A DNA stretch of 64,000 bases. Source: Formicarius rufipectus (lineage: Eukaryota > Chordata > Aves > Passeriformes > Formicariidae). A program made the position numbers and the translations under genes. The notes under the pieces were generated by a model. It was not told where the DNA came from, did no database searches, and saw nothing but the letters and a program-made list of their open reading frames with translations. Location of the stretch: NCBI GenBank assembly GCA_013399695.1, contig VXAU01000691.1:558001-622000 (forward strand). The letters run 5' to 3'. Shown here in pieces: positions 23,399 to 35,397 of this stretch (the stretch's first letter is position 1; each line of letters starts with the position of its first letter).

Positions 23399-26300
23399 CC
23401 ACCCTGGGACAGAGTGGCAGGGATGAGCACAAACCCTATTGCTTCTGTCTCAGTACTGAGCATGATTTGCAGTGCAATTTAGTTTTTACACTACTCAAGG
23501 CCCATAATAATAATAATTTATTCTTTCCTTCTGAGGTTTGTGCTGATCATTCCCTTTGCCCTTTGTTTTCCTTCCTCTTCCAATCCTCTGTAGGTGTGAA
23601 GACTTTTCTCCATGTGTGTCTTACTGCGGAGGTCCAGTGAGTTACTCTAAAACATCCCTCCTCACCAGACCATGTGGTAAGGCCCTTTGAATCAGTGACC
23701 TTTCTGCTTTGTACAAAGTTATAAAATATTTATTCTGCAGTTTGCATGCACTTGTGACACATTCAGTGATGGCAGAGTTCCAAGGAGAGCAATCCACTGA
23801 CGTAAATATTTTGGAGGTAAACTGACAAATTTTACCTATTTTGATTTGTTTCCCTACCCATGAATCATTCAGGAACTGACTGAACGTTCTCAGGACATAC
23901 TTTTTGTTTCCTCTTTGGACTTTTTTTGCTCCTCTTTCTGCCTCCTGCTCCGATGACTTGGTACCATCAGTTTAATTTCAATGAAAAAGTGGAAACTCTT
24001 GGCTCCCACGAGTCCCCTCCTCTCTCATCCACAGCTGTGCTTACGAAGGGGTTTCTCTGAGACTGACAGTGATTTTGAGTTGCTTATCAAGAGACTGGTC
24101 TAATCTAATCTAAAAACTCTCCAGTGAGAGCGATTTTATATTGCTGCTGTCTGGGAAGGATTGATGCTCAAAATCCATATTTGGTTGTTTTATTTACATG
24201 TGTCTGGCAGCTCATGGGAGGAAATGTATTTGGATATATTTTTTCAGCCATTTTAGAACCCAAAATAAGCCCTTAGACAAAGGAAAACACACTTTTGTTG
24301 GGTGATGAACATATGCAGCGTCTGCCATGAGAAAATGAGTTTTCTTGTGGCTGTCCCTGATATTAAATATCAGATGTGAAATAAAGAAGGTTCCAGCCAA
24401 AGACTGATCTGATGTGAAACCCAGTGTTAGATCAGCTTCATCACTTCAAAATATTCAGTATAAACCAAGCCTGTCTGTTTCAATGGGGCAGTAACATCTG
24501 TATTATGTTCAGCTGGAGTAAAAGGTGTGTTTTTAGACTTTTATATTAACTCTAGCAAAACAAGTTTTGCATTTTTATCTTCCATGTGCTTTTCAGATGT
24601 TTGGGGTTTGGTTTGAGGGTTGGGTTTTTTTCCTTTCCCTGAGAGATCCATGCTTTCTGGTCAATGAGATCAAGCAAATTGACGCAAAATAAAAACAAAT
24701 AATGTGATTATAAATTGTTTATCCTCAGAGAATAGATTATAAAAAATGAGAATAAGTTATGTCAAGATGCAGTCTGAATAATAATAAATTATTGTAGCTT
24801 TTGGCTGCCAGTAGCCAGCTACCAGCTGAGTCAAGATCCACCCTCATCTCCTGCCTGTTGCCTTGGAACAGCAGTTATGGATTAAGTCTGACAGTGTGAA
24901 AATAAATGGGAAAGTGTAGCTGAAGCCACGCATTTATCAAGCCTGGTTGTACTCTATGCAAGGCAAGTCTGATACAGTTTAATAAGATAACAGAAAACTT
25001 AACACTGTCTTCAGGATGTCTAAATATGAATTTATCCTCTGTGCCAAGGCTGCTGCTGTTAACCTCATGAATTTTAAGTTATTTCAGGGACTGGGTTTAG
25101 CATCCATGAGTCAGGGGTGCAATAGAAATTATTTTCAGAGGCAGAACTGAATGCTTGTGCATACACATGGCAGGTGTGTCCAAAACCACCAGTTATCATA
25201 GAACAAAGGGAAGAACCAAAGTAAGCATTGGGACAATGGGTCTCCTCTCTCATTATGGGTCATATTGTGCTTTGCCTTCTCCAAACGCTTTGCCTCAATT
25301 AATTTAGGAACTGAACCTGTAAATGCAGAGAGACTCCCAATAAATTAACACTTCCATACCTTTTTTCTTTGACCTTTTGAGTTTGAAGGTGTCTGTTATG
25401 GACCCTCTTCTCTGTTCTTCAGTACGTTTAAAATGAGCTCATGGGATGCCATTATCAACAAGGTTATTTTTCTATCACTCATTTAATATGTTCACTGGAT
25501 ACCAAGCCCTTGACTACGATAACATCCTGCCATGTGGATCTGGTGACTTTTTGTTGAAGAACCTTGTGAATTTTCACAGCAAAGCACATATGGGCTTGTC
25601 TGTTACCAGGAGCATGTCTCTCCAATGAGAGAAAAATTAAACAGTTGCAGGTGGATTTTGTGCCTCTGTGTAATAACTACTATCAAGATATCAATCATGA
25701 GCTAAGGTAACCTTTTGGACTACATAGAAAGAATTCCTGTAGTCTCTCAATGACTATTTATCATTCTTTTCAAGAGCGATTTTGATCCAAATCGATTCTC
25801 CTCTTGTGCTACTCTATTTTTATGCCCTAGCCCATCTTTAATATACACTATGGCACTATCTGTTCTTGAGAGTACAAGGACTTTGATGAATGTACTCCAG
25901 TCATCACTGCTTTTTCATACCAGGTATCTATTGATTCTTATAATATCAACTTTCATGACTTGCATCATTTGTTAGAATTCCTCTGTTTAGTTTTAAAGGC
26001 CGTCTGTGTTGATACACAAAGAGTTCAGTGGTTCCTTTCAGCTTTCTTTATGGGCTCTTTGATGGATCACAGCTGCCTCAGTTGGGGAAGGACGTGCCCC
26101 AGTTACTCTGGCTGTTCACTGAGGTGCAACAGCACTGGGGCCACAGCCCTCCAAGGTCAGATCTTTATACCGAGCAGAGAGAAACGGAGTAAGTAGGTGA
26201 TAGTCCCGAGCCCAAATTCCAGAGCAGGAGGTGATGTTTAATACAGAGGAGTCAGTAAGAACTTTTTTCTCAGCGAGGAAAGGAATGGTTTTGCCTTGAT

Positions 26301-28005
26301 CTATTTCAGAAATGATCAAAAAAAAGCCCAGATTAAAAGGCTTGGAAGATGAGTTTATCCTTCACGTGTGCTGTGTAGCAGTGCTGCCGTGCTTTGCTCC
26401 TGCCCCGCTGGCAGAGGTGCAGGGGCACCTTAACTGAGACCAGCTCTTTTCCCTTGTGATGATACCCCACCACTCACATGTTTTCATAGCTCTGTGTGTA
26501 AAAGCTGGTTGAAAAAATCTGGCAGCAGCTTGAAGATAAATGAAAGAGGTGTCAAATAATAGGTGCAGAGCTTCCATGAGGTACAAGGGCTGCTTTCTTG
26601 CCGGGGTGAGGCTCTGCTCCACGTGCACTGGGAGGGAAGTAAGGAGGCCAAGGTACAGGGAACATTCTCAGGGGAGCAAAATGCTTGCAATTTTACTGCA
26701 GGGTGAGTCAAACTGCAATGAGCAGTTCCCTGTTTGGAAACCAGCTGAAAAATGCATTGGAAGCCAGAATTTTGGGGAATGACATTTAGTGGGGGGGATC
26801 CACAGCAGGCACACCTTTAATTTGTGTAACAACAGGACAACCCAGCAGCTGTTCCTTGTGCAGGAGCTGCACCTTCCATTCAGTTCCTCTGCTCTTTGGT
26901 TCACTTACTGGTCTGTTAAAATGCTAGCCCCTGCTTAAAATAGCTAGAAGATGACTTTCCAGTACAGTTCTGTATAATAAATTGTATGTTATAAAATAGC
27001 TTTTTATCCCAGCAGCTATTGTGATGACTGCTTCTCTGGAGTTTGATGTATGAGGCATGAGACTATATTGTTAAAATCTATTTTAATCAAAGGAAATGAA
27101 AATTTTACTATTGTTAATTCAAATTTTACAGACTTCCAGAAACAGCACTAATTATTAAGGAGTTAGGTCAGGTCTCTCCACTTTAGTAAATGTACCAATA
27201 CATCTTTGTGATGTGAGAGCTGATAATCATCTTTTCTTTATTACATTTATACAAATTTCAGATGCATTTATCATTTCATCAAAACATCTGATTTTAAAAA
27301 CAAGTTAATAAAAGGGATGTCAGAGATAGTAATTCAGTTGCATTGTAATGACAGAAACAAAATCATAATCAATGAGCTCTACAAGTTTTTCATAAATTCA
27401 ACACAGTTTCCCTTTGCATTCATTATTCAGTGGGTTAGAAAGGCTCTACTCCAAAACAGGTGTTGATCTTGTTTTTACTCTTGCTGAAGAAATTTCTCCA
27501 AAAGAAGTCTGTAAAAGTTGTCAGGAGACCAAAGCTAACCAAAGATCAAGGACAGTAAGGGGTGAAAAATGATGTTTCTGAAGACAAAAGAGATCCAAAG
27601 ACAAGCCAAGACACTTGACTCAATAATTTGGCACCGAAGAACAAACTTTAATCAAACTTTTTTTTTTTTTCTTTTCCTGAATGAAGCTTTTTTGTGGATG
27701 ACATAGAAGGAAGAAACCCAAAATGTATTCTATTATCAGATTTTTCTTTTCTCTTTGTAACCTCATTAAGGGACCTCCTTCTAATTCAGTTTGGACTAAT
27801 CTTTCTGTACTTCATTTCAGTTTAAAATGGCCCAAAGTTTGGTTCACTGGGACTAAACACTAAACTGAGCATGGAGACAGTCTACACTTTTAAAGAATAA
27901 TGAGTTAACTACATGTTGTTCTGTCTCCAATTGCTATTTTAAAACCGTATTTCTCAATTGTGTGAAGTCCTGTCTATCCTGCCTGAAATTCTTTTTTCTT
28001 TCAGC
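23399..28005. other. Unique non-coding DNA
   Basis: No gene is recognised. A strong acceptor ending at 23593 and a GTGAGT donor (23637-23642) would bound a micro-exon of about 43 nt, without partner exons. A G+C-richer patch lies at about 26.3-26.9 kb with short frames on both strands, no domain seen. A long poly-T run lies near 27657-27671. Confidence 0.5.
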
Positions 28006-28133
28006 TCAAGTGTAGAACAGGCAAAAGTGACTGGGGTCTAGTATCTCACCTGATCTCTTAATGAAAAATGGATATGGTCAAAGTTACACCTCTGCTGTTA
28101 AAAATCTGACAGAAGCTTTTGACAGGGAACAGG
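28006..28133 (+). CDS. Candidate first coding exon, model Y
   Basis: A strong acceptor-like tract (ATTCTTTTTTCTTTCAG, ending about 28006) and a strong donor (GAACAG/GTAAGT) bound this segment. It is closed at its 5' end in every frame, but an ATG near 28062 opens 24 codons ending in phase 0 at the donor, so it would be a 5' UTR plus start exon. The peptide contains Gly-Tyr-Gly and a short acidic tail; no family is recognised. Phase fits the candidate at 29324. Short length and the search method make chance likely. Confidence 0.18.
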
Positions 28134-29323
28134 TAAGTTAAGGAGCAGACAGACCCAGGGGAGAGGTGCAGGCTGGGGGGGGCTCTGGTGACATGTGCAC
28201 TTGTAAGAAACATTTTGGAGCATGTTCTCTTGTTAGCTGCAAGAAATAGAGCTTGCACTGTATTTTCAGGTCACAGCTCAGAAACCTGTAACCACCTCAG
28301 AGAGCCGAGAAAAGGTCTTGGAAGGAAAAGAGAATTTGATGAAGGATGTTGTGATGACAGTCTGGTCCTGTGTGTTCCATCCAAGGCAGCCAAGGAATGA
28401 ATGCAGTGAGATGTGTAATTCAGAGGAGGAATCAACAGGACAGAAGGGGAATGACAAATTGGAACTGCAGAGTGTGGAGCAGCAGCCAACAATGAGCATT
28501 GTGAGGGGATCAAATATGCTATGAGATAATTACCTGAGCACTTTTCTGGTGAATATAATGCACTGTTCAACTTCTTCTTGGGAAGTCAGGTAATTTAAAG
28601 AACACCTGTGAGAAAAGCACTAGTAACAACAGACTGGCAGTTGGGCTTTTTTTGTTATTTGAACAATATTAGGCTGAACTAGCACTTCACCATTTTCCTG
28701 AGTACTGACCTATTGTAAGTCAGAGATTAGAGCTCAGAGAAGGAGAGAAATACAAATAGTAGGATTTATAGAAAGCAAATAGTCATTTTGTCTATTAAGG
28801 GAGAGTCAAACTCAGTGCAATGGAAGGGGAAAATCAATATGCTATAACTCATAAATGTAAAGGCAGTATAGAAGAAATATGAGATGATTTGAAGGTGAAC
28901 TCACTACAATGATCACTTTATTTTTAACACAGTAAGTAGTCTGGTGGTTTCAGTAGCAAAGATGAGAAGTTGGTAAAATGTAATAAAACTCTGAAAAGCC
29001 AGAGATTTTTTTGAGTCACAACACAAATTTTTTTTGAAAGGAGAACTCTCAGCCATGTATGAAATCCTTCACTGCTCTGGATTTCTGTAGCCTTCTCTCA
29101 TGTCTTTCAGGAAGAACTGGACTATTAATACACCCTTCCTGAATTAATCATTAAGAGAGTGATTGTGATTTCTATTGTCCCCTTCACAGGAATTCATGCA
29201 AATGTAGGTATGTAGCCTTCCTTCTCATCATTAATAATTTCAAAGGCACATTCTATATGATTATTTAATTTTTTTACTCTGAAATGCAAGAATTTTATGC
29301 ATGTTGAGGAAGTTTTACTTCAG

Positions 29324-29396
29324 ATTGACATTACTCTGGTCCCTGGGACTAAAATCCCATTAATAGCTGTTGCTCCATCATGGGTAGCAAAGCACA
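29324..29396 (+). CDS. Candidate internal coding exon, model Y
   Basis: A modest acceptor (GTTTTACTTCAG) and a GTAAGT donor (from 29397) bound 73 nt with one frame open: 24 codons plus one base, phase 0 to 1. The peptide is mixed hydrophobic (IDITLVPGTK near its start). No known domain. It is included only because its phases match the neighbouring candidates of the same model. Confidence 0.14.
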
Positions 29397-32300
29397 GTAA
29401 GTGGGGAAAGGAAGTTCATATTTGTAGGTTTCTTAAGAATGATCTACTTAAAATAATAAAGATCTTGAGATGAGGTAATCTGAGTAATGAAATCTTGAGA
29501 TCTTAAGCTACTCAGATTCATTGAATTTCATGCTTATTCTCTATTTCAAAAGGTTATCTGCTGTTTATTACTTTACAAAGCTGTCAGGTCTGAATAATTT
29601 GATTGTAAACGTTTTCAAATTGTTAAAAAAAACCCATACCTGAGCAGTAGCTCCTTGGTCTTGCTTTTGTTAATGTCTTTATTAATGAGAACAATGTTAT
29701 TATTTATTTGCATTGTAACCTAAAAGGGTCCTCTTTATAGATGAGGGAATCTATTGTGCTAGTCACTACAATACTCAGAAATAAAAGGATGCCACTAGTT
29801 GCACAGCAAATACAAGACTGTTCTTGATATGTACAGAATTTGAAGATGATAAATTCCTTTATTCTCATAGTAAGTGTTTTCTGTACACACAGTCTTACCT
29901 TTGCTAAGTTAATTGTGGGAATAGTAACAACCCCTTTGAAAGTGAGACTAACTGGAAAATAACAGAAGATAGATATTTGAGGGTTTCAACTGGAGGAGAG
30001 AAAAACCTCCTTAAGTGTGTTTGTTCAACCAAGTGAATTCCATAAACAAGGAGTGGGCAGCACATAGGCAGAAGGGACTTATTTCTCCCTGAAAAAGACT
30101 GCAGGGAAAACCCTGAAATGGCCTTGTCTGTGTGGTTTGGTTTTTTTTTTTTTTTTGTAGGAAGGACCTTTAGACTGCGCAGAGAAGCACAAGACAATGA
30201 ACAAATGTGCTTGTCCCCAAGTGCAGCAAACAGCTGAAGAAGCTGAGACCAGAAGCTAATCAGTGGTGGCACTTGACGTATCAGTAGCTCATGTGAAATG
30301 ACGAGTTGGAGGAAAGGCCATAAAGGCACATGGCAGGTCATCTGTGAAGTGACAGAAACGGGGGAAAAAAAGATAAGGAGAAAGAAAAATGGAAAGGAGA
30401 GGAATAAAACAAGGAGAGGAATAGAGAAATGCTCCTTGCAGAAGCATTTCAGATGGCTGCCATGAAGCCAAATTTGTGCTTGTCAAATCTGCAGAAAGAT
30501 GTTGCAGGTGTAAGATGAAAGCAGGATGGAACTGTGTGGGTGAGGTGTGGCCCATGTGACTGTAGAGCTGAGAGGTCCAAGCCTCCTGCTTTCCAGGTAA
30601 GAGACCTCAGCAAGGACAACCCTCCTGGGTCCACTTAGCTCCTGGTCCTGTCTCTGAGAATGACAAGTTGCAGATTCCTTTGGAGAAGAAGCAATACATA
30701 AATAGGAAAGGAAAGAGAGGAGGTAGTGACCACTGAAATGCCTTGAGGAGATGCTGAGACATTTGGGGCCAGAGCTCACAGCTGAGCCAGACTGCTGATG
30801 GATACCTTTTACCACCTTCAGTTTCTCACAAGAAAGACTGCAGCTTGAATAAAAAGTCAATAGCTCTTTCCCCGTTCACCAGATCATCTCAGAGGAAACT
30901 GCTGCTCTGTAATTCCCTGAAGAATTGCTCAGAGAAATCAAAAAATGCTAAACTTAGCAAAGATAATGTTTCTGAAAGCTAATGGAGGGAGGGAAAAAAC
31001 CCCAATCCGGAGAGCAAGCCAGAGTTTTTCACATGCATTGTAAAGAAAAAGAAGGACAGAGATACACATTTCTTGTCATTGTAGGTCACTCTTCAGTGCT
31101 TCATCTTGGTATGAATAGATCCCTCAATAGTTAACTCAGCCAAGGGAGATTTCAGATCAATCCTCCTCACTCCAACCATGCCTTCTTCTAAATCAATAAT
31201 GGCTGATGAATACCTCTGCCAAGCTCATAACACAGACACAATGGAAATCCTGCTCTTTTAGAAAGTGCCTTTGCAAGCCCCTCGGATAAGGGGTGCTTTA
31301 CTGCTTCTCCTCTAAATCTCAGCAGTGAAGCTGAATTCCTGATGATGCTGCCATTCTGCAGAGGCAGCACTGCACTGTCACCTGCACCTTTCTGCTCTTG
31401 GAGGATTTAGCAAGAGCTGTTTGAATTCGTTTGGAAATGAATTCAAACACACGACCTCTATAGCTTTCATCTTTAATAAAGTCTGGGGGGTTTGTTTTTT
31501 GGTTTTCTTTTGTTTGTTTGGTTGGGGTTTTTTTTTCAGTTAGACTCTGCTTTCACAACAGGAACAACAGTGTTTTTCAAAATATCACTCCATTAATTGG
31601 AGATTTCTTTTTTAAGTGTAAAGTTCTGTAAGCAGCGTGAACTATCTGACTTAAAATAGAGTTAGGCTTTCATTGCCTGCAAAAAAATGGATAAAATTCA
31701 AAAGCTAGAAAGATCAAGTGGATCTTGCAGTTTACATTCATAAATCAAATCCATTAATTGCACTGTAGCACTAGAAAAAGAATCACTTTTGTTAGCTTGA
31801 AAGGTAGGATGCTCTTTTCTCTGAATTCAGCCCTTTTTGATGTAGGCATTCCCAGCAAAAACTGTGCCTGATTATAATCTACAGTAGCACTGTCCATAAT
31901 TAGAAATATTTCACAGGATGCTCTTTCAAAAATCCCCAGTCATAATAATATCTCTTTTCAACAGCTTTTGAATCTACAATAATAAATAAAAGTGGAATTC
32001 CAAGTGTAGCACTCCAGCCTCTGCAAACAGACGTGGCAGTTGCGAGTACAGAGTCGTGTCTGGAAGGATGCTTTGTCCTTGAAGCTCTTTGTGCAACCTA
32101 CTTAGCAGAAGAAAGAGATTTCCTGGAGATTTCCTTTAATTAGCTGGATCAAGCCATTAAGCAACTAAAACCATAAGCATATAAGCTAGCATAGTTCATT
32201 AAAAAACAATAATTAAAAATATATCCTAAAATTCAAGCAGGCAGTGGCCAGGTTCAATAATAGCTATTTCTGCATGGACAACAATGTTTCTAAGAGTCTA

Positions 32301-34350
32301 GGAAGGAAAAAGTTAGCAGTCTGCTAGGAAAGATAATGAGAGGAGAGGAAATACATGATCCATGCTAATGTGGCTTATGCCCCTCCCGTTGAAGGTCTCT
32401 GCTTATTCCTGTGGCAATTAGGAGTTGTCATCGCTGCCAATTTTGGCACTAAGTCATGGAGACAATGCAGTGCCATTTCCAAAAATCAGATGTACTTTAA
32501 AGTTTGCAATGCAGCTATTTTACTGTGACTGCTTCCCGGTGCAGCCCAGGCCCAGGGTGATTGGAATAAGAGAGGTGAGCTTCCAAGGGATTGCAGGAGG
32601 CAGGAGATGTGTTCCTTCTATTAACCATAATGAGAATTGTGTGACTCATTCCTCTCACACCAGGCTAAAACGTACCCCTGCGGTTCTCCACTGTGTGTAT
32701 TGACTTGAATGGAGCTTTGTGTAATAAGATTTAAATTGTAATGAGTCATTATGTCAACCTTTTTTTTTTTTTGCTGGTATTTTACAGAGTAAGCCTGCAC
32801 TGAGTGCAGTGTGCTCCTGCAGGAAATCCTAGCAAGTGTGGCAACTGGAGGGTGGGTAGGTATAAAAAAAAACCTACTAGGAAAGTTCACAACATCTTAG
32901 CATGGCCACAGTTTCAAAGGGATGACTTGTGTGTGAGAGTGTCCTTATTACAGCCATTATCATCAGTCCAATGTTCACTCCTGAATCCATCATATTTAGA
33001 GATATAGTCTCGTTTGTTTTAGTGGGATGAGACAATCTTGTTTATACAGGCTTGAGGTGAATGATATCAAAGTATTATTTTTCAAGATTGTTTAAGCATT
33101 CAGCCATGCACACTCACATAGAGACCTGCTTTCTAATAATCCTTTTATCAGCCTGAAGCTGAAACAACTTTCTTTCTTGCAAGGATCTGTTATTGAGAGT
33201 TTCTTATTAGTAACTGGATGCTGACATTGATTTCACTAAAAAATAAGCACAATCCTGAGGAGCTTTTGATTTTTTTTTTGATTTTTTTTTTTTTGCATAA
33301 CATGTAGAATATAAACACGAACTGCTTTGCTCTGAACTGTGCCTCTTGAATTGCTTGAACCAAAAGGATTTCTGGATCAGCTGCTTCTCTCATTTTTCAG
33401 TACATATTGGTGACACTTTACCAAGGTGCCTCTGGAACCACTAAAGCTGGCTGGGGCTGAAAGGTTTGTGGGAGAATTATTTTTGTGTTCATAGCAAAGA
33501 CTGTTCAAAACCATTAACAAACTCATTGTTTTACTGTAGCAAAGTAATGGCTATTTTATCAGCTGTAGATAAAAATCTCTTCTTCTTACAATGAAGCAAA
33601 GAAATAACTTTGTCTTGAGGTACCATTTTGTGTCCAGTGACTCTAATAGGCAGATTTTATTAGTCTGCACCAAAAAAGAAACATTCTAAGCCTGGAGTGT
33701 GTCTCTTTTGTGTCATCCTTCTGAAGGCAGAGGTTAACAAAACTTGTCACGAAACAGATGCATGTACTCCAAACACTTTTCTCTATATGATTCCACAGCA
33801 TTCTAAAGAGGACTATTCTCTGGCCGGTTTCTAAATTCTGGTGTTTCCTATATAAATATCCACAGGTAGTATGAACATGTTTTTCTCCTGCTCCCTTCTG
33901 ACATGAGAATTTAATATCAACAATTAAATGACTTAATACTATAAGAAAGGAGGTTGGCAAAGCAGGAGAAGGACCGAAGGATTGACAAAGAAATGGGAGC
34001 GAGATTAAAGTTCTTTGTAGTGTATCAGAGTAGCTCCTATGGCTTTTGTATTTGCACTCTTACTTCTCTTAAACCCCCAAGTGTTTACAAAGAAGGAGGC
34101 AGAGGCTGTAATTGAAAGCCACAGAAGTGGCAAATATCAATATCTAATAACTGGTTTCCTTCTCCCTTTTGTCCCCTCATAGTCATGGCCATGAAACGCT
34201 GTCAATGCACAAAATACCACCTCACTGGCTTCTTATTTCCCCAACCCATCCTTGGATGTCCCTGTTCTCATCCTCCCAGAAAACTGGTATGTTTTTTCAG
34301 CATAGGTTAGCTTGTCTCTTTTTGCTGGCAGCTCTTCCTGCTCTCCTTAG
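29397..34350. other. Non-coding DNA with small inverted repeats
   Basis: A 10-bp inverted repeat, AATCTGAGTA, lies at 29477-29486 and 29509-29518. A poly-T tract lies at about 30140-30157. A G/T-rich simple tract covers 31485-31537. Minus-strand frames of 60 to 145 codons at 29.9-30.9 kb overlap a purine-rich stretch; those checked start at non-ATG codons and none shows a domain. Confidence 0.5.
31418..31449. repeat. Perfect 11-bp inverted repeat, 10-nt spacer
   Basis: TGTTTGAATTC (31418-31428) and its exact reverse complement (31439-31449) flank GTTTGGAAAT. Each arm contains an EcoRI-type GAATTC palindrome, so the region can pair in more than one way. No function is known. Confidence 0.88.
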
Positions 34351-34473
34351 TACATGAAAGTCTAATTGTGCTGGGCAGCCCTGCCTTGGCAAGCAGCTCT
34401 GAAATTATACGTGAAATGGGACAGGAATCTTGGAAGAGCCTGACAGGAGATATCATTAATTCTGCTTTTGTCG
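34351..34473 (+). CDS. Candidate internal coding exon, model Y
   Basis: A good acceptor (CTCTTCCTGCTCTCCTTAG, ending 34350) and a strong donor (GTCG/GTGAGT, from 34474) bound 123 nt. Only one frame is open: two bases, 40 codons and one base, a symmetric phase 1-1 exon. The peptide has balanced composition, with Ser-Ser-Ser-Glu followed by an acidic/amide stretch and a hydrophobic end, and looks protein-like. I recognise no family. It could follow the candidate at 29324 or the one at 18715, both of which end in phase 1, and precede 35342. Confidence 0.25.
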
Positions 34474-35341
34474 GTGAGTTTATCTCAGCTGAATGATGTG
34501 CTCTGCTCCTTACCTGAAAAGATTTATTTTTTTAAGCCTTCTTTATGATTGTGATGTCAAATAAGGTATATAAAAAATATTCTTACAACTAATTAGAAAT
34601 CATGAGAAAATCCATGTGAAATTTAGAGACATTAGTATAGTGGAGTACCAAACAATCAGTTAGTGCTCAATCCAGTGACGCAATATCCAGCTTGTTACCT
34701 TTGTTTATTTTTATATCCATATCTTAATTCAGGAGCAGGCAGGGAATACAGCCATAAGTTTTACATCTTTTGTAGAATTAGCTTAAAGGAAAAAAAAAAA
34801 ATCACCAAAACACAGTATAGCAGACTTGCCATTTTTTTTCCTGAGAGAATCATAAATTATTTAAAGTTTCTTCATCTTCAGAATGCCCAGGTGAATGCTC
34901 TGAGATATTCAAAGGCAAGAAGCTAAAAGATTATACAGGTGATTCAATAATTCTTGGCAAGAACTAAAATAAAAATGATGCCTTTTTTTTTTTTTTTGTA
35001 TTTTAAGTATGAGGAATTATTTCTTTCTCTCTTAATTTTCCTCTGTCTCAACAAATCATTTCACATACCTCAGTATTAAATGGAAGGATGTAACCATAGC
35101 TGAAATGTAAATGTATACCACTCCATTTTTAGTTTCCTTGGAAATACATTTTCCCACTTGGTTCTTTATACTTGAAAAAGGAATATTCCTCATGTGAAGA
35201 CTGGTAATTAAGTCTGGCATTCATATTTTTTTCTATTGCTACTTTTCTTAGTGCTTATTTAAGAACTTTGTTTGCAAAGTTGAATACCTAAGGTTCCTTC
35301 ACAACACTTGTATTGATTTTCTTTTGTCTTTTAACAAACAG

Positions 35342-35397
35342 ACAGCAACCTGTACTCCACGTGGAAAAAAAATAACAAGCAGGCAGTGTTCAAATAG
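35342..35397 (+). CDS. Candidate terminal coding exon, model Y
   Basis: An acceptor tract (TTTTCTTTTGTCTTTTAACAAACAG, ending 35341) is followed by two bases and 17 codons to TAG at 35395-35397. The two-base start fits the phase-1 end of 34473. The short tail is basic (several Lys/Asn, with Trp-Lys-Lys). An AATAAA lies 160 nt past the stop (35558-35563), compatible with a 3' UTR of about 180 nt. The coding piece is too short for frame openness to be evidence; the support is the acceptor, the phase and the poly(A) signal. Confidence 0.2.

Noticed and set aside
23593..23636. Micro-exon with strong acceptor and GTGAGT donor
   Set aside because: About 43 nt is too short for an open frame to mean anything and no matching exon was found.
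29904..30860. Cluster of minus-strand frames up to 145 codons
   Set aside because: They overlap one another in different frames, those checked start at non-ATG codons and show no domain; the plus strand is purine-rich there, which reduces stops on the minus strand.
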